A stretch of 64,000 nucleotides of DNA from an uncultured Celeribacter sp. GTDB lineage: Bacteria; Pseudomonadota; Alphaproteobacteria; Rhodobacterales; Rhodobacteraceae. The notes under the pieces are model-generated. The model did no database searches and was not told where the DNA came from. It saw nothing but the letters and a program-made list of their open reading frames with translations. Position numbers and translations under genes: made by a program. Below are positions 25,048-32,911 of this stretch, piece by piece. Within the stretch, counting starts at the first letter, position 1, and each line of letters starts with the position of its first letter. Where the stretch lies: positions 744,001-808,000 of the forward strand of contig NZ_OY781107.1 in assembly GCF_963676475.1 (NCBI RefSeq), written 5' to 3'.

Positions 25048-26982
25048 ATGGCATTTCAGATCAATATCGATAACGGCGGGACGCTGACCGATGTTTGCAT
25101 CATGTCCGACGAGGGCGTGAAAAAAACCAAGGTTCTGACCACGCCCTACGATCTGTCGAAATGTTTTTTCGAAGGTCTGCAAAAGGCATCCGAGACCCTT
25201 TACGGGGCTGAAGATGTCAAACGCCTGCTCGAAGAGGTGGAACTGATCCGCTATTCGACGACACAGGGCACCAACGCGATTTGCGAACGCAAGGGGCCGA
25301 AACTGGGTCTCATTCTTGACAGCACGGCGACGGATCTGGCCGAGGCGCTTCGGGCGCATGACCCGGAGGTCTACGACGCTTTGGTCGGGGACCGTGTCGC
25401 CTATATCGACACCGCCATTCTCGAAACCTCGGAAGCCGAAGTCGAGATTGTGAAGACGATCAACGAGCTCACCGCCAAAGGCGCGAACCGTCTGGTCGTG
25501 TCGTTCGGTGGCACCGGATTCCACGCCAATGAGGACAAGGTCAAGAAGGTCGTCCTGCGCAAATATCCGCGCCATCTTCTGGGCGCCGTTCCGGTGCTCT
25601 ACGCCTCCGACCTGACGGTGGACCGCGCGCCCGAGCGCCGGGCCTGGTCCGCGTTGATCAACGCTTTTCTGCACACCTCAATGGAGGCGTTTCTGTTCCA
25701 GGCGGAAAACCGGTTGCGCGACTATCGCACCAAGAACCCGCTGTTGATCTTCCGCAACGATGGCGACGCCTCGCGGGTCGCCAAGACCGTGGCGATCAAG
25801 ACCTATTCCTCCGGTCCGCGCGGCGGCATGGAAGGCATGCGGGTGTTTGCCAGCATGTACGGATTCCGCGATGCGGTCTCGGTTGACGTCGGCGGCACCA
25901 CCACGGACATCGGCCAATGCACGGATGGCAAAGTCGCCGAGATTCGGCGCGGCCATGTCGAAGGGATCTCCGTGTCCTTTCCCCTGTGCGAGATTTCCAG
26001 CGCCGGGGCAGGGGGCAGTTCTGTGTTCAAGGCGAAGGACGGTGCGATTGCGATCGGTCCGGAAAGTGTTGGCGCCCTGCCGGGACCGGCCTGTTTCGGT
26101 CGTGGCGGCAAAGAGGCGACGATCACCGACGCCAGCCTGCTGTCGGGGTTGCTCGATCCGGGATCGTATTTCGGCGGCGGCATGGGCCTCGATGCGGCAC
26201 GGGCCGAAGCGGCCGTGATGGCGAATGTCGGCACGCCTCTGGGGCTCGATCTGGACGCCGCCATTCAGGCGATGTCGGATGCGTTCGAAGCCAAGATCGC
26301 GGCTGAGTTGCACCGGTTCACGACCATTTCCGAGGACACTGTGCTGATGGCCTTCGGCGGCGCGGGTCCGCTCAATGCATGTGGCGTGGCCGAAAAGGCC
26401 GGGATCAAGCGGGTCGCCATTCCGGCGATGGCGGCGGTCTTCTCAGCCTATGGCATCGGCGCGTGCAACGTCTCGCAGAACTATGCGGTCGATCTGGCCG
26501 AACACACCAGCGAAGCCCTCAAATCGACGCTCGACAGCCTCACGCAGAAAGCCGCCCGCGACATGTTCGCCGAAGGGTTCGAGCAAGGCAGTTACACGGT
26601 CACGGCGCGTCTGGTGGCACAATCCGGCGATAAGGAAACGGTTCACGACCTGAACGGCTCCGAGGAGTTCCCGGCGGAGATGGCCGGGGCGGATGCCGTC
26701 GAGCTGGAGCTTTCCGCCGTCAAATCGCTGCGCAAGTCCGAGGCCAAACAGGTCGCCGTGGCGCGCAAATCCGCGGCCAAGGCCGATGGCACACGCATGG
26801 TGTTGGTGCCGGAGCGGGGCCGGACCGACTTGCCGGTCTATCGGCTGAACGTGATGCAGCCGGGCGATTTCGCCGCCGGGCCGGCGATCCTCGAAGAGGA
26901 TTATTTCACTGCCCGCATTCCTGCGGGTTGGACCTTCACCGTCTCAGACGCCGGTGATGTCATTCTGGATCGGGAGGAGTAA
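25048..26982 (+). CDS. HyuA-type ketone carboxylase subunit (Apc1-like)
   Basis: 644 aa, about 69 kDa. Hydantoinase A/oxoprolinase family with ASKHA-type ATP sites: an N-terminal phosphate motif near residue 8 (INIDNGGTLTDVCI, with an asparagine in place of the usual V or I) and a second at 279-289 (VDVGGTTTDIG). Size and order match Apc1 of acetophenone carboxylase, a second HyuA subunit that acetone carboxylase lacks. It would phosphorylate the ketone enol or bicarbonate during carboxylation. The start at 25048 is set by GGGAGGAG; an ATG at 25041 is out of frame and gives only a 10-codon peptide. Followed by apc2 after 5 bp. Confidence 0.85.
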   Translation: MAFQINIDNGGTLTDVCIMSDEGVKKTKVLTTPYDLSKCFFEGLQKASETLYGAEDVKRLLEEVELIRYSTTQGTNAICERKGPKLGLILDSTATDLAEALRAHDPEVYDALVGDRVAYIDTAILETSEAEVEIVKTINELTAKGANRLVVSFGGTGFHANEDKVKKVVLRKYPRHLLGAVPVLYASDLTVDRAPERRAWSALINAFLHTSMEAFLFQAENRLRDYRTKNPLLIFRNDGDASRVAKTVAIKTYSSGPRGGMEGMRVFASMYGFRDAVSVDVGGTTTDIGQCTDGKVAEIRRGHVEGISVSFPLCEISSAGAGGSSVFKAKDGAIAIGPESVGALPGPACFGRGGKEATITDASLLSGLLDPGSYFGGGMGLDAARAEAAVMANVGTPLGLDLDAAIQAMSDAFEAKIAAELHRFTTISEDTVLMAFGGAGPLNACGVAEKAGIKRVAIPAMAAVFSAYGIGACNVSQNYAVDLAEHTSEALKSTLDSLTQKAARDMFAEGFEQGSYTVTARLVAQSGDKETVHDLNGSEEFPAEMAGADAVELELSAVKSLRKSEAKQVAVARKSAAKADGTRMVLVPERGRTDLPVYRLNVMQPGDFAAGPAILEEDYFTARIPAGWTFTVSDAGDVILDREE

Positions 26983-26987
26983 GGCCG

Positions 26988-27386
26988 ATGAAAATTCCTA
27001 TGACTGAGTATCTGCGGATCGACCTTGAAACGGAAAAATGGGAATGCCGTGTTTGCGATCATGTGATCGCGCCGGCGGAGGGCAATTACAAGGAAGGTCT
27101 GTTGGTGCACAACCGCGACCCGCGGGAAATCCACCCGCCGGTGATCGACCCGGACAAGTACCGCTTCACCTTTAGCCCGGACCCGGACTGGGTGCGTATT
27201 CTCGAATTCTGCTGCCCGAGCTGCGGCACGCAGGTCGAGACAGAATACGCGATCCCGGGCCACCCGCCGCTGTGGGACATGCAGGTCGATGTGGCCGCGC
27301 TGAAAGCCCAATGGGCCGCGCGCGGTCCGGAGATGCTGCCGGACGCCGGGCCTGTCGTGGTCCCGAGCCGGGCGCACAGCCACTAA
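26988..27386 (+). CDS. Small zinc-ribbon subunit of ketone carboxylase (Apc2 / acetone carboxylase gamma-like)
   Basis: 132 aa, about 15 kDa. It contains two cysteine pairs, C20-x-x-C23 (WECRVCDHVI) and C76-x-x-C79 (FCCPSCGTQVETEY), that can bind one zinc. The pattern is that of the acetone carboxylase gamma subunit and of the 15-kDa Apc2 protein, which hold the complex together. Located between the two HyuA genes exactly as in the five-gene acetophenone carboxylase set. Confidence 0.82.
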   Translation: MKIPMTEYLRIDLETEKWECRVCDHVIAPAEGNYKEGLLVHNRDPREIHPPVIDPDKYRFTFSPDPDWVRILEFCCPSCGTQVETEYAIPGHPPLWDMQVDVAALKAQWAARGPEMLPDAGPVVVPSRAHSH

Positions 27387-27449
27387 GCCAGATCATCTGT
27401 CGCCCGCAGCAAAGCTCCGGGCGGACTATCCGACATCTCAAGAGAAAAG

Positions 27450-27487
27450 TGCCGGGAAGGCCGTCAAGGAGGACGGCATCCCGGGCA
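27450..27487 (+). promoter_or_regulatory. Strong stem-loop between apc2-like and apc3-like genes
   Basis: Outer stem CCGGGA/TCCCGG (with flanking TGC/GCA) and inner stem GCCGTC/GACGGC, loop AAGGAG. It lies in the 116-bp gap, 16 bp before the apc3-like ATG, with no T-run. The Shine-Dalgarno-like loop has no start codon behind it at normal distance; the true SD (GGGAGAGAG) lies after the hairpin. Likely an RNA processing or stability element. Confidence 0.6.
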
Positions 27488-27502
27488 CGATAGGGAGAGA
27501 GA

Positions 27503-29659
27503 ATGAAACGTGTATCCGTTGACATCGGTGGGACCTTTACCGACTGTTTCGTCGTTTGGGGCGATCAGTATATCGAGACCAAGGCACTCACCACGCACCA
27601 CAACCTCGCCATGGGCTTCAACGAAGCGCTCGGCAAGGCCTGTAGCGAGCTGGACGTCGATCTTGAACAGGTCCTGACCGAGGTGGACAGTGTCCGCTAC
27701 GCCACCACGCTCGGCACCAATGCGCTGATCGAACACAAGGGGCCGAAAATCGGCATGCTTGTCACCGCCGGCTACGAGGCCACCGTGCCGCTCAGTCGCG
27801 CGCGCGGCTATGGCGAGGGGCTCGACAATCTGGGTCAGCAAGACATGCCCAACGCCGAACGTCCGGCACCGCTGGTCGAGGCCCATATGATCCGCGGGGT
27901 GCGCGAGCGCCTCGATTTCCAAGGCCGGGAAGTGATGGGGCTGGACGAGGCCGATGTGCGTCACCAGCTGCGTGAGTTGGTTGACCGCGGGGCCCAGATC
28001 ATCGTCGTCGCGCTGGTCAATGCGGTGGTGAACCCGGTCCACGAACAGCGCATCGAAGAGATCCTGCTTGAGGAATACCCCTCGCATCTTTTGGGCGCGA
28101 TCCCGGTGATCCTGTCGCATCAGGTGGCGGGCCGCAAAGGCGAATATGTCCGCTCGACCTCGGCCATCGTCGACGGCTACCTGCACTCGACCATGTATCA
28201 TGCGCTCTCCCAGCTCGAACAGAACCTGCGGACGCACAGCTATGAAAAGCCGATGCTGGTGATCCACAACTCCGGCGGCATGGCGCAGCTCAACTCGACC
28301 GACGCCTTGCAGACGATCCACTCCGGCCCGGTCTCCGGGATCGGCGCCTCCGAGCATCTGTCGCTTCAGACCGAGCTTGGCAATGTCGTGGCGACCGACA
28401 TGGGCGGCACCTCCTACGACATCGGTATCGTCGTCGAGGGGGGGATCAAACACTATGATTTCAACCCGGTGATCGACCGTTGGCTGGTCTCCGTGCCGAT
28501 GGTGCACCTGGTGACGCTGGGCGCGGGGGGCGGCTCTGTCGCCTCCTATGACCGGATGTACAAAACCGTGCAATGCGGGCCGGAAAGTGCGGGCTCCGAT
28601 CCGGGACCGGCCTGTTACGACCGTGGCGGCATGAAAGCCACCGTCACCGATGCCGATCTTCTGCTCGGGTATCTCGATGCGGAAAACTACGCTGGCGGAT
28701 CCATTCCGCTCAACCCGCGCCGGGCCAAGGCCGTCATTGAGGACACGATTTGCGACGAGCTCGATTGCGAGGTGATCGAAGCGGCCAAGCTGATCCGTGA
28801 AAAGGTCGATGACAACATGGCCAACGGCTTGTTCACCGAACTGCGGGCGCGAGGTTATGACCCCAAGGATTTCACCATGCTGGCCTATGGCGGCAACGGT
28901 CCGCTGCATTGCTGTGGCATCGCCCAGAACCTGTCGATCGACAAGATTCTGGCGCCGCCGCTCTCATCGGTGTTCTCGGCCGTCGGCGCGGGCAACATGC
29001 ACCAGCTCCACATCCACGAGCAGTCGCTCTATCTGGTGCTCTACGACAGCAACACCCGTCACATTTTCGACGACTATACCCGGTTCAACGGCATCGTCGC
29101 GGAGCTCAAGGAAAAGGGCCGTCAGGACCTTTTGCGTCAGGGTGTCGCCGCGGAGGACATCTATCACGATCTGGAACTGGACATGCGCTATGGCAACCAG
29201 TTGGTGCAGACCACGGCGGTCATTCCGCAGCATGAGCTGCGCGGTCCGGCCGATGTTCTGGCGATGATCTCGCAATTCTCGACCGACTACGGCAAGCGCT
29301 TTGGCGAAGGCTCGCAGGCGCCCGAGGCGGGCATTCGGATCAACACCATCCGCGTCGCCACCTATGCCAAGCACGAGACGGTGAAGTTCCAGGACATCAA
29401 GCCGGTCGAAAAAGCCGCGCGCCTGGCACCGCCAGCACCGGAAGAGACCCGCACCTGTCACTTCGTCGGTCAGGACGGGCCGGTCGAGACCCCGGTATGG
29501 GCCCGCAAGGACCTCGACCCCGGTGTCGAAATCGAAGGGCCGGCGATTGTCGCCTCCGAGGTCACGACCTTCCTCGTCAATCCCGGCTGGACGCTTGTTG
29601 CCGCGAAACAGGGGGCAACCTGGTTCCTGCGCAACGAGCCCCCCGCCATCACGCACTAA
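27503..29659 (+). CDS. HyuA-type ketone carboxylase ATPase subunit (Apc3 / AcxA-like)
   Basis: 718 aa, about 78 kDa, the standard length for AcxA/HyuA. ATP-binding motifs: VDIGGTFTDCFVVW (D7) and TDMGGTSYDIGIV (about 299-310), with SGPVSGIGAS and GAGGGSVASYD between and after them. C-terminal HyuA domain to the end. In acetone and acetophenone carboxylases this subunit performs ATP-dependent activation of substrate or bicarbonate. Canonical motifs here, against the altered first motif in the Apc1-like subunit, suggest the two HyuA proteins have different roles. Confidence 0.88.
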   Translation: MKRVSVDIGGTFTDCFVVWGDQYIETKALTTHHNLAMGFNEALGKACSELDVDLEQVLTEVDSVRYATTLGTNALIEHKGPKIGMLVTAGYEATVPLSRARGYGEGLDNLGQQDMPNAERPAPLVEAHMIRGVRERLDFQGREVMGLDEADVRHQLRELVDRGAQIIVVALVNAVVNPVHEQRIEEILLEEYPSHLLGAIPVILSHQVAGRKGEYVRSTSAIVDGYLHSTMYHALSQLEQNLRTHSYEKPMLVIHNSGGMAQLNSTDALQTIHSGPVSGIGASEHLSLQTELGNVVATDMGGTSYDIGIVVEGGIKHYDFNPVIDRWLVSVPMVHLVTLGAGGGSVASYDRMYKTVQCGPESAGSDPGPACYDRGGMKATVTDADLLLGYLDAENYAGGSIPLNPRRAKAVIEDTICDELDCEVIEAAKLIREKVDDNMANGLFTELRARGYDPKDFTMLAYGGNGPLHCCGIAQNLSIDKILAPPLSSVFSAVGAGNMHQLHIHEQSLYLVLYDSNTRHIFDDYTRFNGIVAELKEKGRQDLLRQGVAAEDIYHDLELDMRYGNQLVQTTAVIPQHELRGPADVLAMISQFSTDYGKRFGEGSQAPEAGIRINTIRVATYAKHETVKFQDIKPVEKAARLAPPAPEETRTCHFVGQDGPVETPVWARKDLDPGVEIEGPAIVASEVTTFLVNPGWTLVAAKQGATWFLRNEPPAITH

Positions 29660-29670
29660 CGCATGGGTTT

Positions 29671-29696
29671 CCCCGGCACATGGAGGCGTGCCGGGG
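29671..29696 (+). promoter_or_regulatory. Strong stem-loop between apc3-like and apc4-like genes
   Basis: CCCCGGCAC, loop ATGGAGGC, GTGCCGGGG: a perfect 9-bp stem in the 69-bp gap. It is not followed by a T-run. The loop again contains a GGAG sequence. The operational SD (ACAGGAGGAGAG) lies downstream of it. Confidence 0.6.
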
Positions 29697-29728
29697 GACC
29701 CCTCAATCCGACAGGAGGAGAGAAGACT

Positions 29729-31993
29729 ATGAAAGATCTGGCAACCTCGGCCCCGACGCCGAATGAAATGGAACTGATCAAGAAGTTCCTCGACGACACC
29801 ACGCTGTTTCTCGGCCCCGATCCCGAGATCATGCAGAACCACGATCTCATGCCGCGCACCGCGGATGAGGACGACGCCATTCAAAAGTTCTCGGACAGCC
29901 ACATGATCGCGAAGATCCGCGACCGGATTCAATCCGGCTGTGACGAAGGCTATGAGATGGTCGAACAGATGGGCGCAGCGCCCGGCGCGAAATGGGGCGA
30001 CGTGATCACCGGCGTCTATTCCGCCTCCGGCGATCTGGCGATTGCCTCGGCGGGCGGCGTTTTGATCTTTTCGGCGCTGGTGCACCACCCGATCAAGTTC
30101 ATCATCAAGAACTGGCTGAACGATCCGACGGTCGGGGTGCGCGAAGGCGACGGGTTCATCCACAATGACTCGCGCTACGGCAATGTGCACAACACCGACC
30201 AGTCGATGATCCTGCCGATCTTCCACGACGGCAAGCTGATCTGCTGGGTTGCCTCGACCGTGCACGAGGGCGAAAACGGCGCGATCGAGCCGGGCGGCAT
30301 GCCGTCGATGGCGGAAAGCCCCTCGGATGAAGGGCTCAAGATGTCGCCGTTCAAAGTGGTGGAAAACTACCAGATCAAGCGCGACGTGCTGACCTTCCTG
30401 CAAAACTCGGTGCGCGAGCCGAAGCTTCAATACGAAGACATGAAGGTAAAGCTGTTCGCCTGTCTGCGGATCAAGCAGCGTCTGGAAGAGACTCTGAATT
30501 CGGACGGACCCGAGGCGCTGACCTCGACCCTGCGTCTGACCATGGAGAACGTGCGCGCCGAAGTGAAACGGCGGATTTCGGAATGGCCGGACATGACCGT
30601 GCGCAGCTATATCATCCAGGACTCGACCCTGCGTGAAAACTGCGTGGTCAAGATCAACTGTAAGCTGACCAAGACCGGCGATCGGCTTATTTTCGATTTC
30701 CGCGGCTCGTCGCCGGAGTTCACCAACCGGGCGACGAACACCATCGTCGCCGGTCTCAAGGGGATGCTGGCGCAGGTCTTCCTGTGCTATGTCTGGCCCG
30801 ATCTGCCGCGCGGGCAGGCGGCCTTTGCGCCCATCGAAGTGATCACCGACCCGCATTCGATCGTGAACTGTTCCTATGACGCGCCGAACTCGCAATCGCT
30901 GATGTCGATCTTCACCGGCTTCACCGCGGGTCAGCATGCGGTGGCGAAATTCCTTTATTCCTGCCCGGAAAAGTTCACCAAGGTGCACGCGCCGACCTTC
31001 AACATGATCAACACCTTCATCTGGGGTGGGGTCAGCCAGCACGGCGAGACGCTTGGCAACCTCTGCGCCGATCTCAACGGTATGGGGGCGGGCGCCACGG
31101 CGAACCGGGACGGCGAGCATGCCCTGGCGCCGATCTTTGCCACCATGGCCGACATCGGCGAACAGGAGTTGAACGAAGAAGAAGTTCCGTTCCTGCAACT
31201 GGTCTCGAAGAAGATGACCCGCGACGCCATCGCGCCGGGCAAATACCGTGGCGGGCAGGGGTATACGATGATGGTGGCCACCAAGGACTCGGATCAGTGG
31301 GGCTTTATGACCACGGCTGAGGGCGCGAAAATCCCGCCGATCCAGGGCCTGTTCGGCGGCTATGCCTGTGGCACTTACCCGCTGTCCAAGGTCAAGGATG
31401 TGGATGTCTACGAGATCCTGAAGGATCAGCCGGAGAAATTCCGCCATTCGATTGAGGAGATCATGAACGAGCAGCCGTTCGAGGAGGCGAGCTACACCAC
31501 CCACCACATGGGCATGGGCTTTGAAATCTCGAAGCGCGGCGAATTGTTCATGATCAGCCAAGGGGCCGGCGCCGGGTATGGCGACCTGCTCGAACGCGAC
31601 CCGGTGAATGTGGTCAAGGACATCGAAGAGGGGTTGATTTCGCCGGAAGTGGCGGCACGTCTCTACAAGGTGGTCTTCGATCACACCACGCTGGCGATTG
31701 ACTTCGAGGCCACCGAGGCGGCCCGCGAAGAAGAACGTCAGGCGCGGATCGCCCGCTCGACCCCCTATGCCGAGTTCATCAAGGGCTGGAATCAGCCCCA
31801 ACCGCCCAAGCATCTGAAATATTTCGGCTGTTGGGGAGATGACATCGGCACGCTCTATATGGGGGCCCCGGACATGACGCGGTCCGGCGACGAGCCAAAG
31901 CCGAACTACATGCCGCACCCGAAAGACGTGCGCATTGCCGAGCTCGAAGCCCGTCTCGCCGCCGCCGGTATCGGGGGAGGTGAAAAGAAATGA
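29729..31993 (+). CDS. HyuB-type ketone carboxylase subunit (Apc4 / AcxB-like)
   Basis: 754 aa, about 84 kDa. Hydantoinase B/oxoprolinase family: GDVITGVYSASGDLAIAS, HPIKFIIKNW, GDGFIHNDSRYGNVHNTDQS near the N-terminal third, FDFRGSSPEFTNRATNT in the middle, and YRGGQGYTMMV and FGGYACG further on. The HNDSRYG..H region corresponds to the metal-binding area of the carboxylating subunit of acetone carboxylase. The start at 29729 follows AGGAGGAG. It overlaps the next gene by ATGA, indicating coupled synthesis. Confidence 0.88.
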   Translation: MKDLATSAPTPNEMELIKKFLDDTTLFLGPDPEIMQNHDLMPRTADEDDAIQKFSDSHMIAKIRDRIQSGCDEGYEMVEQMGAAPGAKWGDVITGVYSASGDLAIASAGGVLIFSALVHHPIKFIIKNWLNDPTVGVREGDGFIHNDSRYGNVHNTDQSMILPIFHDGKLICWVASTVHEGENGAIEPGGMPSMAESPSDEGLKMSPFKVVENYQIKRDVLTFLQNSVREPKLQYEDMKVKLFACLRIKQRLEETLNSDGPEALTSTLRLTMENVRAEVKRRISEWPDMTVRSYIIQDSTLRENCVVKINCKLTKTGDRLIFDFRGSSPEFTNRATNTIVAGLKGMLAQVFLCYVWPDLPRGQAAFAPIEVITDPHSIVNCSYDAPNSQSLMSIFTGFTAGQHAVAKFLYSCPEKFTKVHAPTFNMINTFIWGGVSQHGETLGNLCADLNGMGAGATANRDGEHALAPIFATMADIGEQELNEEEVPFLQLVSKKMTRDAIAPGKYRGGQGYTMMVATKDSDQWGFMTTAEGAKIPPIQGLFGGYACGTYPLSKVKDVDVYEILKDQPEKFRHSIEEIMNEQPFEEASYTTHHMGMGFEISKRGELFMISQGAGAGYGDLLERDPVNVVKDIEEGLISPEVAARLYKVVFDHTTLAIDFEATEAAREEERQARIARSTPYAEFIKGWNQPQPPKHLKYFGCWGDDIGTLYMGAPDMTRSGDEPKPNYMPHPKDVRIAELEARLAAAGIGGGEKK

Positions 31994-32820
31994 GCAAATC
32001 TCTCGCAGATGATCTGCCCGATACGACGGGTACGAAGGCGCTGCGGGTCTGGTTGGAGTCGTCGGGCTATGCCCGGCGGCTGCTGCTGGGCCAGGACGGA
32101 GATCCCTGGGCCGACGGTGCGGCGAAATACCTGTCCTTCTTCACACAGGCCCGGGGATTGCTCCGTTCGGATGTCGCGGTGGTGAATCTGGGCGACCTGT
32201 TCCGCTCATGGATCGCGCGTCACCCGGATCTCGCCACCGAGATGGGATCGAAGAAACGTGCGACCTATCCGCTGCGCCGGATGCTCGAAGAGACCGGGCC
32301 GCGCGCGCTTCTCGATGAGGTGGTCGAAGCCGTCGCCGCCCATCTTCAGGGGCAAATCCCGCTGGTGCTTGCCATGCCCGCACCCGGAGCGTGGCTGGCA
32401 GAAGCGCAGATGTGCGCTGGACGCCCCGTCGAAGTGGATGCCGACACGACCGAAGACGCCGCCATGTACATCGCGGATTTCATCCGCTGTGTCGCGCAAC
32501 GCCCGGTGGGTGGGCTGTTGCTTGAAGAAAGCGAGACACCCGGCGCGGTGTCCGCCTATGCGCCATTGTTCAACGCCGCCAAACATTACCGTTGGGCCGT
32601 GGTCGGACGTGGCGTTTCTGCCGGTCAGGAGGGGTCGTTCGATGCGGTGATCGGTTCGGGCGACAAGGTGCAAGGCTGCGATGTAAGTGCGGCGCTCTTC
32701 GGTGGGATGGACCTCCCCAAGACGGCCCCCGCGCAATTCCTCTATGCGCAGGTGCCCGTGGATCATCCCCCGGAGGCTGTGCTTGACGCGGTTGCACGGC
32801 TGCAAGGTCTGCCCGCCTGA
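31990..32820 (+). CDS. Fifth protein of ketone carboxylase operon (Apc5-like, role uncertain)
   Basis: 276 aa, about 30 kDa, soluble, no recognisable catalytic motif. The middle part (LDEVVEAVAAHLQGQIPLVL, AMPAPGAWLAEAQMC, MYIADFIRCVAQRPVGGLLL) has the alternating strand-helix look of a TIM-barrel-like fold. Position, length and coupling to the HyuB gene match Apc5 of acetophenone carboxylase, which is needed for activity but is not part of the core. Acetone carboxylase operons lack an equivalent. I infer the role from order and size only. Confidence 0.65.
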   Translation: MSKSLADDLPDTTGTKALRVWLESSGYARRLLLGQDGDPWADGAAKYLSFFTQARGLLRSDVAVVNLGDLFRSWIARHPDLATEMGSKKRATYPLRRMLEETGPRALLDEVVEAVAAHLQGQIPLVLAMPAPGAWLAEAQMCAGRPVEVDADTTEDAAMYIADFIRCVAQRPVGGLLLEESETPGAVSAYAPLFNAAKHYRWAVVGRGVSAGQEGSFDAVIGSGDKVQGCDVSAALFGGMDLPKTAPAQFLYAQVPVDHPPEAVLDAVARLQGLPA

Positions 32821-32853
32821 TTGCCGGGTCGCATGACGACACACCCTGACGGC

Positions 32854-32886
32854 AACGGCCCCCCGGATTTCCGGGGGGCCGTTTTT
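32854..32886 (+). terminator. Rho-independent terminator of the ketone carboxylase operon
   Basis: Perfect 13-bp stem AACGGCCCCCCGG, loop ATTT, CCGGGGGGCCGTT, followed by TTTC. It lies between the fifth carboxylase gene and the convergent regulator gene and clearly ends the plus-strand operon. Confidence 0.93.
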
Positions 32887-32911
32887 CATTCCGGAACAGG
32901 GCGGAGCGCCG

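Noticed and set aside
28964..31918. 984-codon open frame on the minus strand
   Set aside because: Antisense shadow of the HyuA and HyuB genes; composition and lack of motifs argue against coding.
25048..32820. Hydantoinase or 5-oxoprolinase operon
   Set aside because: HyuA/HyuB names fit by family, but the zinc-ribbon subunit, second HyuA, fifth gene, AcxR-type activator and CoA-transferase point to ketone carboxylation.
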